In this document: piece after piece, positions 1 through 5,737 of the stretch | Layout: the number at the start of each line of letters is the position of its first letter | How positions within the stretch are numbered: position 1 is the first letter of the stretch | Source of the DNA: Prevotellaceae bacterium | GTDB lineage: Bacteria > Bacteroidota > Bacteroidia > Bacteroidales > Bacteroidaceae | DNA: 15,546 nt | NCBI GenBank assembly: GCA_021204715.1 | Contig: JAJPYW010000138.1 | Coordinates: forward strand, 1 to 15,546 | Direction: 5' to 3' | The notes under the pieces: model-generated | The model's input: only the letters and a program-made list of their open reading frames with translations | The model's database searches: none | Told to the model about the DNA's origin: nothing | Made by a program: the position numbers and the translations under genes

Positions 1-110
1 GGAAGCGGCAGGCGTGGCGGCAGCTTCCCTACCCTGCCGGCGCTTCCCGGCTTTTCATGCCGGTACAATTACTCAACAGTAGGGGCGGCGGAAGCGGCAG
101 GCGTGGCGGC
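1..110. repeat. 21-bp direct repeat at the 3' end of the HU-like gene
   Basis: An identical 21-bp sequence occurs at 1-21 and 90-110. On the minus strand the 90-110 copy encodes the AATPAAS part of the HU-like protein's Ala/Pro tail. The 1-21 copy lies beyond the stop codon (69-71) and in a different frame. It may be left over from duplication or slippage of the tail, with the stop now placed between the copies. The window edge prevents seeing whether the repeat continues to the left. Confidence 0.75.
36..55 (+). terminator. Possible hairpin terminator for a gene to the left
   Basis: GCCGG (36-40) and CCGGC (47-51) form a 5-bp GC stem around a 6-nt loop, followed by TTTT on the plus strand. 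It could end a plus-strand transcript converging on the HU-like gene, but no such gene is visible and both stem and T-run are short. Confidence 0.25.
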
Positions 111-554
111 TGCATCGCTTATTTTCCCGCTTGCTTGTTGTTTGGAGAACGGCACCAGCTGAACAGGTTCCGGGACCAAATTGTAACGCCGTTTATGACG
201 GTCATCGTAAAAGAACGAAGGACGGAAGCCCGGCACGACGTTGCGCACCAACGAGGCGTCGGCATCGACACGGTTGGAGACGCTTTGCGCCGTAATGAAG
301 CGCAAATAGATGCTTCCGAATCCCAACATCTCAATGTCATATCCGTTTCTAAGGTTCTGCACCACGTAATGTGCATAGCGGTCCAACACGTTTTTCACGT
401 CGCCCGGCGACAGGGACGATTCTACGGAAATCTGACGGGCGGCATCGTCCGTGGAAAGTGTTCCATAACTCACAGGCGACACATTGTACACCGTCTGACC
501 TTTGCGCGCGCCAAAGTCTACCTTGCGCGCGCGTACTTTAAATGCTTTAGCCAT
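69..554 (-). CDS. HU-like DNA-binding protein, Bacteroidetes type
   Basis: 161 aa. This is a histone-like DNA-binding protein of the extended HU family common in Bacteroidales. The HU fold covers roughly residues 1-115: a basic N-terminus (MAKAFKVRARKV), a helical dimerisation region at about 34-71 (STDDAARQISVESSLSPGDV), the LGFGSIYLRF strand at 77-86, and an arm with GFRPSFF near 109-115. Canonical HU is about 90 aa. The extra C-terminus is a short conserved stretch (YNLVPEP) and then a low-complexity Ala/Pro/Ser tail (about 146-160). It is expected to bind DNA as a dimer in the nucleoid, but its specific role is unknown. It stands alone and is transcribed away from the defence island, so it probably belongs to the flanking chromosome. 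The start follows a good -7 box about 60 bp upstream. Confidence 0.9.
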   Translation of the reverse strand: MAKAFKVRARKVDFGARKGQTVYNVSPVSYGTLSTDDAARQISVESSLSPGDVKNVLDRYAHYVVQNLRNGYDIEMLGFGSIYLRFITAQSVSNRVDADASLVRNVVPGFRPSFFYDDRHKRRYNLVPEPVQLVPFSKQQASGKISDAAATPAASAAPTVE

Positions 555-615
555 AATAATAAGGTTTGGCCGTTAATAGTAAGATTTCGATTCTCATTTG
601 GTTCATACGATTCTA

Positions 616-623
616 CAAAGATA
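616..623 (-). promoter_or_regulatory. -7 box of the HU-like gene
   Basis: CAAAGATA on the plus strand reads TATCTTTG on the minus strand, a full match to the Bacteroidetes TAnnTTTG box. It lies 62 bp before the HU-like start codon. The nearest -33 candidate (ATTG at 641-644) is only 17 bp away, shorter than usual, so only the -7 box is claimed. Confidence 0.6.
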
Positions 624-749
624 AGACTTTGTAAGCATGCCAATGGCTTATTTGCGGTGTATGTGACGTTCACTCCTCAATAAAGTTTGTTAAAGGGGAA
701 ATGCGCCCCAATCATGGCGGCGTAACGACTGTAAAGCAGTGTGTCTATC

Positions 750-919
750 GAAGCGGTTCGATAAACTGCATGGAAGCGCTTCGATAGCACCTATGGAAGC
801 GCTTCGATAAACTGCATGGAAGCGGTTCGATGAAAGCTATGGAAACGGTTCAATGAAAGCTATGGCAACGCTTCGATAAACTGCATGGAAACGCTTCTTT
901 TTTCACCCCAAAAGCTATG
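750..919. repeat. Array of seven 23-bp palindrome-cored tandem repeats
   Basis: Seven head-to-tail units start at 750, 773, 796, 819, 842, 865 and 888. The first six are exactly 23 bp; the seventh is stretched to 32 bp by a T-rich insert. Each unit begins with a variant of the perfect palindrome GAAGCGCTTC (variants GAAGCGGTTC, GAAACGGTTC, GCAACGCTTC, GAAACGCTTC) and ends in ATG, usually GCATG or CTATG. The first core extends to an 18-bp near-dyad, TATCGAA-GCGG-TTCGATA (746-763). Because 23 is not a multiple of 3, the array is unlikely to be coding. It is the main content of the 430-bp gene-free gap 555-984. It could be a multi-site protein-binding region (possibly a fic operator), a minisatellite, or a mobile-element relic. 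Confidence 0.9.
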
Positions 920-938
920 CCCTTTCAAATAAAAACGC

Positions 939-946
939 TATCTTTA
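939..946 (+). promoter_or_regulatory. Possible -7 box of the fic gene
   Basis: TATCTTTA matches TAnnTTTG except at the last base and lies 38 bp upstream of the Fic start codon. No TTTG sits at the expected distance upstream; that position falls inside the last units of the 23-bp array. If this is the promoter, its -33 region overlaps the repeats, so a factor bound there could control it. Confidence 0.35.
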
Positions 947-984
947 TACCTACAAACAAGCAGGACGACTTCATCAAGACGTAC

Positions 985-2100
985 ATGACCAACGGACAAC
1001 GATATACTATAAAAGGACTCGACGAGTATCTGCGCGACGCCGACGCCGCCCAACGCGAGCGGGGCGAGGCTTGGCTCACAGCCATCGGCTTGCAGCAGGT
1101 GGACGGCCTGCAACCCTCCCCTTATCTTCTTCAAACCGCCCGGTCGCACATCGCCGGCGACATCAGCATGGCGGAAGCCAAACAGCAGATTGAGTCTTAT
1201 TACCGCTCGGCAGAGAGACGCGGTGCATTGGAGAACGACCGCACCGAAGAGGCCGACAAGGTGTCGGCGCGCATCACCGAAATGATCGGGGAAAAGGCTT
1301 TCAGCTTCTCTCCCACCCAACTTATTGCCATTCACCGACGCTTGTTTGAAGGGATTTATGAGTTTGCCGGATGCATCCGCGACTACAACATAACCAAGCG
1401 CGAATGGGTATTGGACGGCGAGACCGTGTACTATGCCGGCTACGACACCATCAGGGAGACGATAGACTACGACCTGAAGAGGGAACTCGACTTCGACTAC
1501 AGCCGTGTGCGCATAGACGAAGCCATTCAACACCTCGTGCGCTTTTGTGCCGACCTGTGGCAAATACACGCTTTCGGCGAAGGAAATACCCGCACCACCG
1601 CCGTCTTCTTCATCAAATACTTGCGCACCTTGGGCTTCAAAGTGGTGAACGACGTCTTCTCCCGCAATTCATGGTACTTCCGCAACGCCTTGGTGCGTGC
1701 CAACTATAACAACCTGCAAAAGGGCGTCACCGAAACCACCCTCTATTTGGAACGCTTCTTCCGCAACATGCTGCTTGGCGAGCGTCACCCGTTGCGCAAC
1801 AGGGAACTGCATGTGGATTGGGGGAGGTTAAACGGTGATGACGCCCAAAGTGCAAACAACGATGCCCAAAGTGCAAATACCGCCTCATTACTCTCTCTAA
1901 AGTGCAAAAATTGCACTTTGGAAGAGGTGGCGTTGTTAAGAGTCATCATAGAAAACAACACCGCCACACAAAAGGACATTGCCATGGAGATAGGCAAATC
2001 GGAACGTACCGTGAAGTCTATCACCGTCAGGCTACAAGCCGCCGGCATCTTGAAGCGCGTCGACGGCAGACGCTACGGGCATTGGGAGCTGTGTACGTGA
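985..2100 (+). CDS. fic: Fic-domain protein with VbhA-like inhibitory segment and C-terminal winged helix
   Basis: 371 aa. Residues about 20-75 resemble the antitoxin VbhA domain fused ahead of Fic (VDGLQPSPYL, then GDISMAEAKQQI). The Fic core spans about 105-262, with its active-site motif HAFGEGNTRTTA at 195-206. Residues about 313-369 form a winged helix-turn-helix (TQKDIAMEIGKSERTVKSI). Fic enzymes usually transfer AMP from ATP to protein hydroxyls. His195, Glu199, Asn201 and Arg203 fit that chemistry. However, the second glycine of GNGR is Thr and the second arginine of the HxFx(D/E)GNGRxxR consensus is Ala206, so the cofactor or activity could differ. The inhibitory motif (S/T)xxxE(G/N) reads L36QQVDG41. 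The linker (about 283-310) is low complexity, with DAQSAN repeated. The winged helix suggests DNA binding, possibly autoregulation. No separate antitoxin gene is seen. Confidence 0.9.
   Translation: MTNGQRYTIKGLDEYLRDADAAQRERGEAWLTAIGLQQVDGLQPSPYLLQTARSHIAGDISMAEAKQQIESYYRSAERRGALENDRTEEADKVSARITEMIGEKAFSFSPTQLIAIHRRLFEGIYEFAGCIRDYNITKREWVLDGETVYYAGYDTIRETIDYDLKRELDFDYSRVRIDEAIQHLVRFCADLWQIHAFGEGNTRTTAVFFIKYLRTLGFKVVNDVFSRNSWYFRNALVRANYNNLQKGVTETTLYLERFFRNMLLGERHPLRNRELHVDWGRLNGDDAQSANNDAQSANTASLLSLKCKNCTLEEVALLRVIIENNTATQKDIAMEIGKSERTVKSITVRLQAAGILKRVDGRRYGHWELCT
1847..1919. promoter_or_regulatory. Four AAAGTGCAA sites inside the fic linker
   Basis: AAAGTGCAA occurs at 1847-1855, 1868-1876 and 1899-1907, and inverted (TTGCACTTT) at 1911-1919. 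The last two form a perfect 9-bp inverted repeat with a 3-bp spacer. The first two lie in a local duplication that gives the repeated DAQSAN peptide; the palindrome encodes KCKNCTL. Conservation of the 9-mer across different reading contexts suggests a DNA-level signal such as an intragenic operator, but linker expansion by slippage is an alternative for the first two copies. Confidence 0.6.
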
Positions 2101-2133
2101 ATACGCCGTGGGGTTTGTGATATATGTACTTGT

Positions 2134-2158
2134 TTTATAGCGACAAAGATGCTATAAA
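2134..2158. repeat. 8-bp inverted repeat downstream of fic
   Basis: TTTATAGC (2134-2141) and GCTATAAA (2151-2158) form a perfect AT-rich stem around a 9-nt loop, 34 bp after the fic stop. There is no T-run after it, so it is a poor intrinsic terminator. It may be a 3' hairpin or an operator. The rest of 2101-2248 holds nothing else I can name. Confidence 0.4.
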
Positions 2159-2248
2159 CACATCAATCCTTATTCGGACGAACTTGATATATAGTCGTGC
2201 CAAGTATTCATAATGGGTTAAACAACATATTAAATAGGGGAGGGATAT

Positions 2249-2279
2249 TTTGGTAATATAGAAAAAGTCCGTATCTTTG
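2249..2279 (+). promoter_or_regulatory. Strong Bacteroidetes-type promoter for leader RNA and NYN gene
   Basis: TTTG (2249-2252) and TATCTTTG (2272-2279) are separated by 19 bp, a perfect consensus match. Transcription should start near 2286. The upstream part, TTTTGGTAATATA, is identical to that of the AAA ATPase promoter at 4445-4476. Confidence 0.8.
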
Positions 2280-2285
2280 CAGTAT

Positions 2286-2372
2286 GATTATGCCCATGGC
2301 TACGCACACCCGATAGCGGGAGCACCCCGCTTATGCTTGATAATGGATGCGCCAGACCCATGGGCTTTTTTT
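2286..2372 (+). ncRNA. Structured leader or small RNA ending in a terminator-like hairpin
   Basis: From the predicted start the transcript contains GCCCATGG (2292-2299), which pairs perfectly with CCATGGGC (2358-2365) and is followed directly by seven T (2366-2372). Inside that long-range pair is a GC hairpin, GCGGG/CCCGC (2316-2320 with 2326-2330, loop AGCAC). A further pairing of TGGC (2297-2300) with GCCA (2351-2354) competes with it. The closing stem plus T-run looks like an intrinsic terminator placed 8 nt before the NYN start codon. The element could be an attenuating leader, a switch, or a separately terminated small RNA with read-through into the nuclease gene. I do not recognise it as a known RNA family. 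Confidence 0.55.
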
Positions 2373-2379
2373 ATACAAC

Positions 2380-3099
2380 ATGAAAAAAGACAACGATTTC
2401 CCTCCCGTAAAAATAGCGGTACTAATTGATGGGGGCTTCTTCGTGAAGCGTTTCAACCACCTATATAATAAGGATAGAAAGGCAAGCGGAAAAGAAGTGG
2501 CTGACATGCTTTATACAATGGCAATGGATCATGTAGGCAGCAAGAACACCCTTTACCGCATATTTTACTACGATTGTTACCCGATTGCCAAAAAGGTGCA
2601 CAACCCTATAACGGGAAAGGCCGTTGACTTCAGCAAGACACCCGAGTACGAATTTAAAATGGACTTGTTGAATGCTTTGAAGAAGAAGAGAAAGGTAGCC
2701 CTGCGCATGGGCGACCTGAAAGACAACAACAAATGGCAAATATACCCGAGGAAGCTGAAAGAACTGTTCAAGGGAGAGACAAGTTTCCCTGATTTGTGCG
2801 AAGAAGATGTTTATCTCGATATAAGGCAGAAAGGCATCGACATGAAGATTGGTGTCGACATAGCCTCTCTTGCATTGAAACACTTCGTAGACACCATCGT
2901 CCTTTTTGCCGGCGATTCGGATTTCGTACCCGCATCAAAATTGGCACGCCGTGAAGGTGTTGACTTTATATTGGATCCCATGAAGGCAAACGTGGATTCG
3001 CAACTGTTCGAGCATGTCGATGGAGTTTACAATGCAAATCTTCCTCATAAAAAGAGAGTAAATAGAAAGCGTGAACGGACAATCAAGAGTGCGGGATAG
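2380..3099 (+). CDS. NYN-domain (PIN-like) putative ribonuclease
   Basis: 239 aa from the ATG at 2380. An in-frame ATG at 2347 lies within the predicted terminator structure and adds only 11 unlikely residues. The protein has the acidic motifs of the NYN/LabA-DUF88 branch of PIN-like nucleases: LIDGGF with Asp17 at the first strand, KGIDMKIGVD (151-160) in the middle, and FAGDSDFVP with Asp179 and Asp181. Family members are metal-dependent RNases or RNA-binding proteins. The C-terminus is Lys/Arg-rich (about 223-236), which would suit nucleic-acid binding. No signal peptide or membrane segment is seen. The next gene starts 4 nt after the stop, so the two are probably co-transcribed. Its place in the defence island behind a structured leader suggests a defence or toxin role, which is inference. 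Confidence 0.85.
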   Translation: MKKDNDFPPVKIAVLIDGGFFVKRFNHLYNKDRKASGKEVADMLYTMAMDHVGSKNTLYRIFYYDCYPIAKKVHNPITGKAVDFSKTPEYEFKMDLLNALKKKRKVALRMGDLKDNNKWQIYPRKLKELFKGETSFPDLCEEDVYLDIRQKGIDMKIGVDIASLALKHFVDTIVLFAGDSDFVPASKLARREGVDFILDPMKANVDSQLFEHVDGVYNANLPHKKRVNRKRERTIKSAG

Positions 3100-3103
3100 G
3101 GGC

Positions 3104-3526
3104 ATGGATCAACAACATTCTTATAGTGAACTTTCATCAAGCAGGCGGGAATCAAAAAAGGAAAATGACTTCTTTTCTTTCTCCTCATCTATTTCATTGG
3201 TCAATGATGATGGCTATTCTAAAGGTTTAGACACCGGAAGTACGGACAAAGAAGCGACATTCTTACAGAATTATAAGTATTGGAACCAAGAAACGGAATT
3301 TCTCTCCACCAATAATTTCGATAATTCCTATTTTAAAGGAATCGTGGGAATGGGGATAGACGCAGTACCGTTCATCTTGAAAGAAATCCAAAAGGAGCCT
3401 TCTCAATTGGTTCATGCCTTGGATTTAATCTTTCCCGGAGTGGTGAAATATGAGGGTTTTGTAAGCCTTAAAGAAGCATGCGAAAAATGGATCTCAATTC
3501 TAAAGGAAACAGGAATAGCCTCATAA
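3104..3526 (+). CDS. Small protein of unknown function, first of a conserved pair
   Basis: 140 aa. I chose the ATG at 3104, 4 nt after the NYN stop; an upstream in-frame ATG at 3071 would overlap the NYN gene. The N-terminal 50 or so residues are Ser-rich and charged. The C-terminal 90 match, from memory, a family of small helical proteins with the pattern KYWNQETEFLS, then YFKGIVGMGIDAVPFILKEI, a leucine-rich segment, and a closing W..L..TG helix. The function is unknown. In other genomes this family is often followed by a gene of the type found next here (YNCIAWA/DUF7689-like), overlapping its end, so the pair looks like a conserved unit. Composition is AT-rich. Confidence 0.75.
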   Translation: MDQQHSYSELSSSRRESKKENDFFSFSSSISLVNDDGYSKGLDTGSTDKEATFLQNYKYWNQETEFLSTNNFDNSYFKGIVGMGIDAVPFILKEIQKEPSQLVHALDLIFPGVVKYEGFVSLKEACEKWISILKETGIAS

Positions 3527-4170
3527 AAGTCTTTCCTAAATTAGATACGGATCCGAATTTTAAGATTCTGAGTCCTTGTTCGCAAACCTATAGGGGCTGT
3601 GTCAAAAGACACATCCCCTTCGGGGACATTGCTTGACCACCCCTCCAAACCTCCCCTAATAGGGGAGGCTTGGTCGGCCTACGGCCTCCAAAGTGCCTTT
3701 TTCTCGATGTTATTCACGTTTTGACACACCCTCATGAAGACAGGTGGGTAGACATATATGACCATCTGCCCGGTCATTGGTGGCCGGATGGTGTAGAGTA
3801 GGATATGAAATCGGATACATTGGTCCGTGCGTTTGAGGCGGAAGGTTTCGTAAGGGCGGAAGGGCATCTTCCGGAAGAAGGATTCGATAAAGTCGTTTTG
3901 TACAAAAAGGAAAATGTGGATGAATGGACGCATGCGGCACAGGTTGTTTCAGAGACAAAAGAACACAGCAAGTTCGGCCAAGCATGGGACGGTTATCATT
4001 CAGACAATAGACTGCGTGATACCGGAAACGGTTTGGAACATCAATCGTATGGAATACCTTTCGCCTATATGAAGAGGCAGCGCATCGTAAGCACGTCAAA
4101 AGGGCAGTTGTCCGGCTCCATTAAGATAGATAATGATCTGCTGCAAAAGCTTATGAAAAGATTCTTATAA
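3487..4170 (+). pseudogene. Disrupted DUF7689-like gene, second of the pair
   Basis: An ATG at 3487, overlapping the previous gene by 40 nt, opens a frame (MDLNSKGNRN..., then FPKLDTDPNFKILSPCSQTY) that resembles the N-terminus of a small-protein family I recall as DUF7689. At 3592 the coding sense is lost in a MITE-like insert, and the frame stops at 3634-3636. Family sequence resumes after the insert at about 3736 (EDRWVDIYDHLPGHWWPDGVE) and meets TAG at 3799-3801. It then continues in the same frame as a 121-codon fragment (ATG 3805) with EEGFDKVVLY, THAAQVV, SKFGQAWDG and GLEHQSYG, all in family order. The expected NCIAWA motif after TY is missing, so about 25 bp seem lost at the insertion. 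The C-terminal fragment could still be translated alone. Function unknown; the family name is from memory. Confidence 0.7.
3593..3731. mobile_element. MITE-like element of about 139 bp inserted in the DUF7689-like gene
   Basis: The left end GGGGCTGTGTCAAAA (3593-3607) is matched by the right end TTTTGACACACCC (3719-3731), giving imperfect terminal inverted repeats with a shared TGTGTCAAAA core like that of many Bacteroidetes insertion-sequence ends. The inside is non-coding and hairpin-rich: TGTGTC/GACACA around AAAA, CCCC-TTC-GGGG, CCTCCCCTA/TAGGGGAGG with flanking CCAA/TTGG, and GGCC-TAC-GGCC. No transposase is present and no clear target-site duplication flanks it. Both sides carry parts of one gene, which supports insertion rather than a native intergenic region. 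Confidence 0.6.
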
Positions 4171-4188
4171 TGCTTGCCTTGCTTTCCT

Positions 4189-4306
4189 CTACACTTTTCC
4201 ATAGAATGTAGAACCAAAAAACTACACTTTTCCATAGAATCACAAGCATAAAAACTACACTTTTCCATGGAATTTTGGGCATGGAATCTACACTTTTTCC
4301 ATAATG
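4189..4306. repeat. Four 19-bp repeats at exact 33-bp spacing
   Basis: Copies of CTACACTTTTCCATAGAAT start at 4189, 4222, 4255 and 4288. The first two are identical, the third has CATGG and thereby contains the perfect palindrome TTCCATGGAA, and the fourth is degenerate with one extra T. The 14-bp intervals differ from each other. The array sits between the broken DUF7689-like gene and the AAA ATPase promoter, and is the main content of the 337-bp gap 4171-4507. It is too short in repeat, spacer and copy number for CRISPR. A minus-strand frame reading SMEKCSF repeats crosses it because 33 is a multiple of 3, but that is not convincing as a gene. Confidence 0.85.
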
Positions 4307-4444
4307 GTGGTATCGCAGGCAAGGATTTCTTGCCAATGGCGGTGTTCAAATGAACTGCCACCACTCATCGGCCTTATCGATATTATTGTATTGTACTTAT
4401 TAGGATAAAAGGGAGAAGCAAGTAGTATATAAAGCCGGCTATCT

Positions 4445-4476
4445 TTTGGTAATATAAAAGATAAGCCTTATATTTG
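4445..4476 (+). promoter_or_regulatory. Promoter of the RloAB-like operon
   Basis: TTTG (4445-4448) and TATATTTG (4469-4476) are separated by 20 bp. The start point should be near 4483, giving a leader of about 25 nt before the ATG at 4508. It shares TTTTGGTAATATA and the TTTGCAG end with the NYN promoter. Confidence 0.75.
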
Positions 4477-4507
4477 CAGAAATTCTACAAATATTGGAGT
4501 TATTATT

Positions 4508-5737
4508 ATGATCATTGCGTTTTGTGTCAGCAATTACCTTTCTATTAAAGAGGAACTGAAGGTCTCTTTCGTGGCTACCCCTCTGAAGGAAACACTCTTT
4601 GAAGAGAATGACACGGTGACGTTGAACGACACGGGCTTGTGCCTTTTGCGTAGCGCCGTGATTTACGGAGCCAACGCATCGGGCAAGTCGAATGTGTTGA
4701 AAGCGCTCTCTTTCTACAAACGCTTCATCACCGACTCGTTTAAAAACAGCCAAGCGGGAGAGGCCATAGATGTGGAGGGCTTTCGCCTGAACGCGGCTAC
4801 CGTGAACAAGCCTACCGTCATGGAGGCTACATTCACGGACAGCGAATACATCTACCGCTATGGTTTCGAGGTGGACAGCAAGCAGGTGCACGCCGAATGG
4901 CTGTACCGGCGGGCGGGCAAGAAGCGTGCCAAGGAAGTGGAAATATTCTACCGCAAGGGTACGGAGACCGATGTACATCCCAAAAGTCCGCTCATAGAAG
5001 AGATTGTAAACAAGAGAATGGTGAGGAGCAACGCGCTGCTGCTCTCGACTATCGCCCAGTTCAACGAAACCAAGGCCGTTAAAATAATGCAATGGCTTGG
5101 CGACACGCAAGTGCTGTTCTGCAGCGAGGAGAACAAGCTGTGGGAACAAGCTATCAAGCATTTGGACAACGATAACATGCGCAGGCGCATCACAGCGTTT
5201 GCCCGGTATGCCGATTTGGGTATAGAGGATATTTCCAAGGTAGACAACCGCTTGATAAGCCGGCACCGGCAATTCGATGATGAAGGCAGGGAAACAAGCA
5301 GTGTGGCTTTTCCTTTCAACAAGAACGAGTCGGAAGGGACTATCAAGTATTTCTCTTTGTCTTACCCCATTATCGACGCGTTGGACGGCGGCAAGCGCAT
5401 CATAATAGATGAATTGGATTCCAAGCTTCATCCACTGCTTGTATGCAAAATCATCGCTTTGTTCAATTCTGCCCGTACCAATCCCAAAGGGGCGCAACTG
5501 CTTCTTACGGCACACGATACGTTCCTTCTCGGTGCCGGCCTGTTCCGCCGCGACCAAGTGTGGTTCACCCAAAAGGACGGCTTCGGCGCGACTTCCGGCT
5601 ATTCTCTTGTAGAATACAAGGTGCGCAGTACCACACCCTTCGAGAAGGAGTATCTACAGGGGAGGTATGGAGCCACGCCGATAATCGGAGATATGGAGAG
5701 CATCTTCCACACAAGGAATGACTATGGGAACAAGTAA
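4508..5737 (+). CDS. AAA ATPase, RloA/AbiL-like, of a two-gene abortive-infection system
   Basis: 409 aa. This is an ABC/SMC-like ATPase of the AAA_15/21 group. It has Walker A GANASGKS (54-61), a signature-like segment NESEGTIKYFSL (273-284), Walker B RIIIDELD (297-304, Asp301/Glu302) followed by SKLHP, and TAHD (334-337) as the switch histidine. The N-terminal MIIAFCVSNYLSIKEE is typical of the family. The gene overlaps the RloB-like gene by 20 nt, which is the arrangement of the RloA-RloB/AbiL defence pair. In such systems the ATPase is thought to sense phage and control a Toprim-like effector; here that is inferred from family and context. The PARIS ATPase AriA is related, but its partner carries a DUF4435-type domain, whereas the partner here looks like RloB. 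Confidence 0.9.
   Translation: MIIAFCVSNYLSIKEELKVSFVATPLKETLFEENDTVTLNDTGLCLLRSAVIYGANASGKSNVLKALSFYKRFITDSFKNSQAGEAIDVEGFRLNAATVNKPTVMEATFTDSEYIYRYGFEVDSKQVHAEWLYRRAGKKRAKEVEIFYRKGTETDVHPKSPLIEEIVNKRMVRSNALLLSTIAQFNETKAVKIMQWLGDTQVLFCSEENKLWEQAIKHLDNDNMRRRITAFARYADLGIEDISKVDNRLISRHRQFDDEGRETSSVAFPFNKNESEGTIKYFSLSYPIIDALDGGKRIIIDELDSKLHPLLVCKIIALFNSARTNPKGAQLLLTAHDTFLLGAGLFRRDQVWFTQKDGFGATSGYSLVEYKVRSTTPFEKEYLQGRYGATPIIGDMESIFHTRNDYGNK

Noticed and set aside
57-683. Plus-strand open frame opposite the HU-like gene
   Set aside because: The HU-like protein on the minus strand has clear family sequence and a promoter; this frame is its antisense shadow.
750-919. CRISPR array
   Set aside because: The units are directly adjacent with no unique spacers, and no cas genes are present.
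925-1569. Minus-strand open frame opposite fic
   Set aside because: Antisense to the conserved Fic core, with no recognisable protein features.
2292-2365. Invertible segment flanked by GCCCATGG/CCATGGGC
   Set aside because: The promoter lies outside the inverted repeats, the arms are only 8 bp, no invertase is nearby, and the T-run favours an RNA hairpin.
3593-3731. Terminator of the gene at 3104-3526
   Set aside because: The region contains several hairpins and inverted terminal repeats, and gene sequence resumes on its far side, which fits an insertion better.
4189-4306. CRISPR array or a minus-strand gene with SMEKCSF repeats (4065-4364)
   Set aside because: Repeats of 19 bp with 14-bp intervals and only four copies do not fit CRISPR. 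The minus-strand frame is open only because 33 is a multiple of 3; it overlaps the end of the broken gene and has no promoter or family resemblance.
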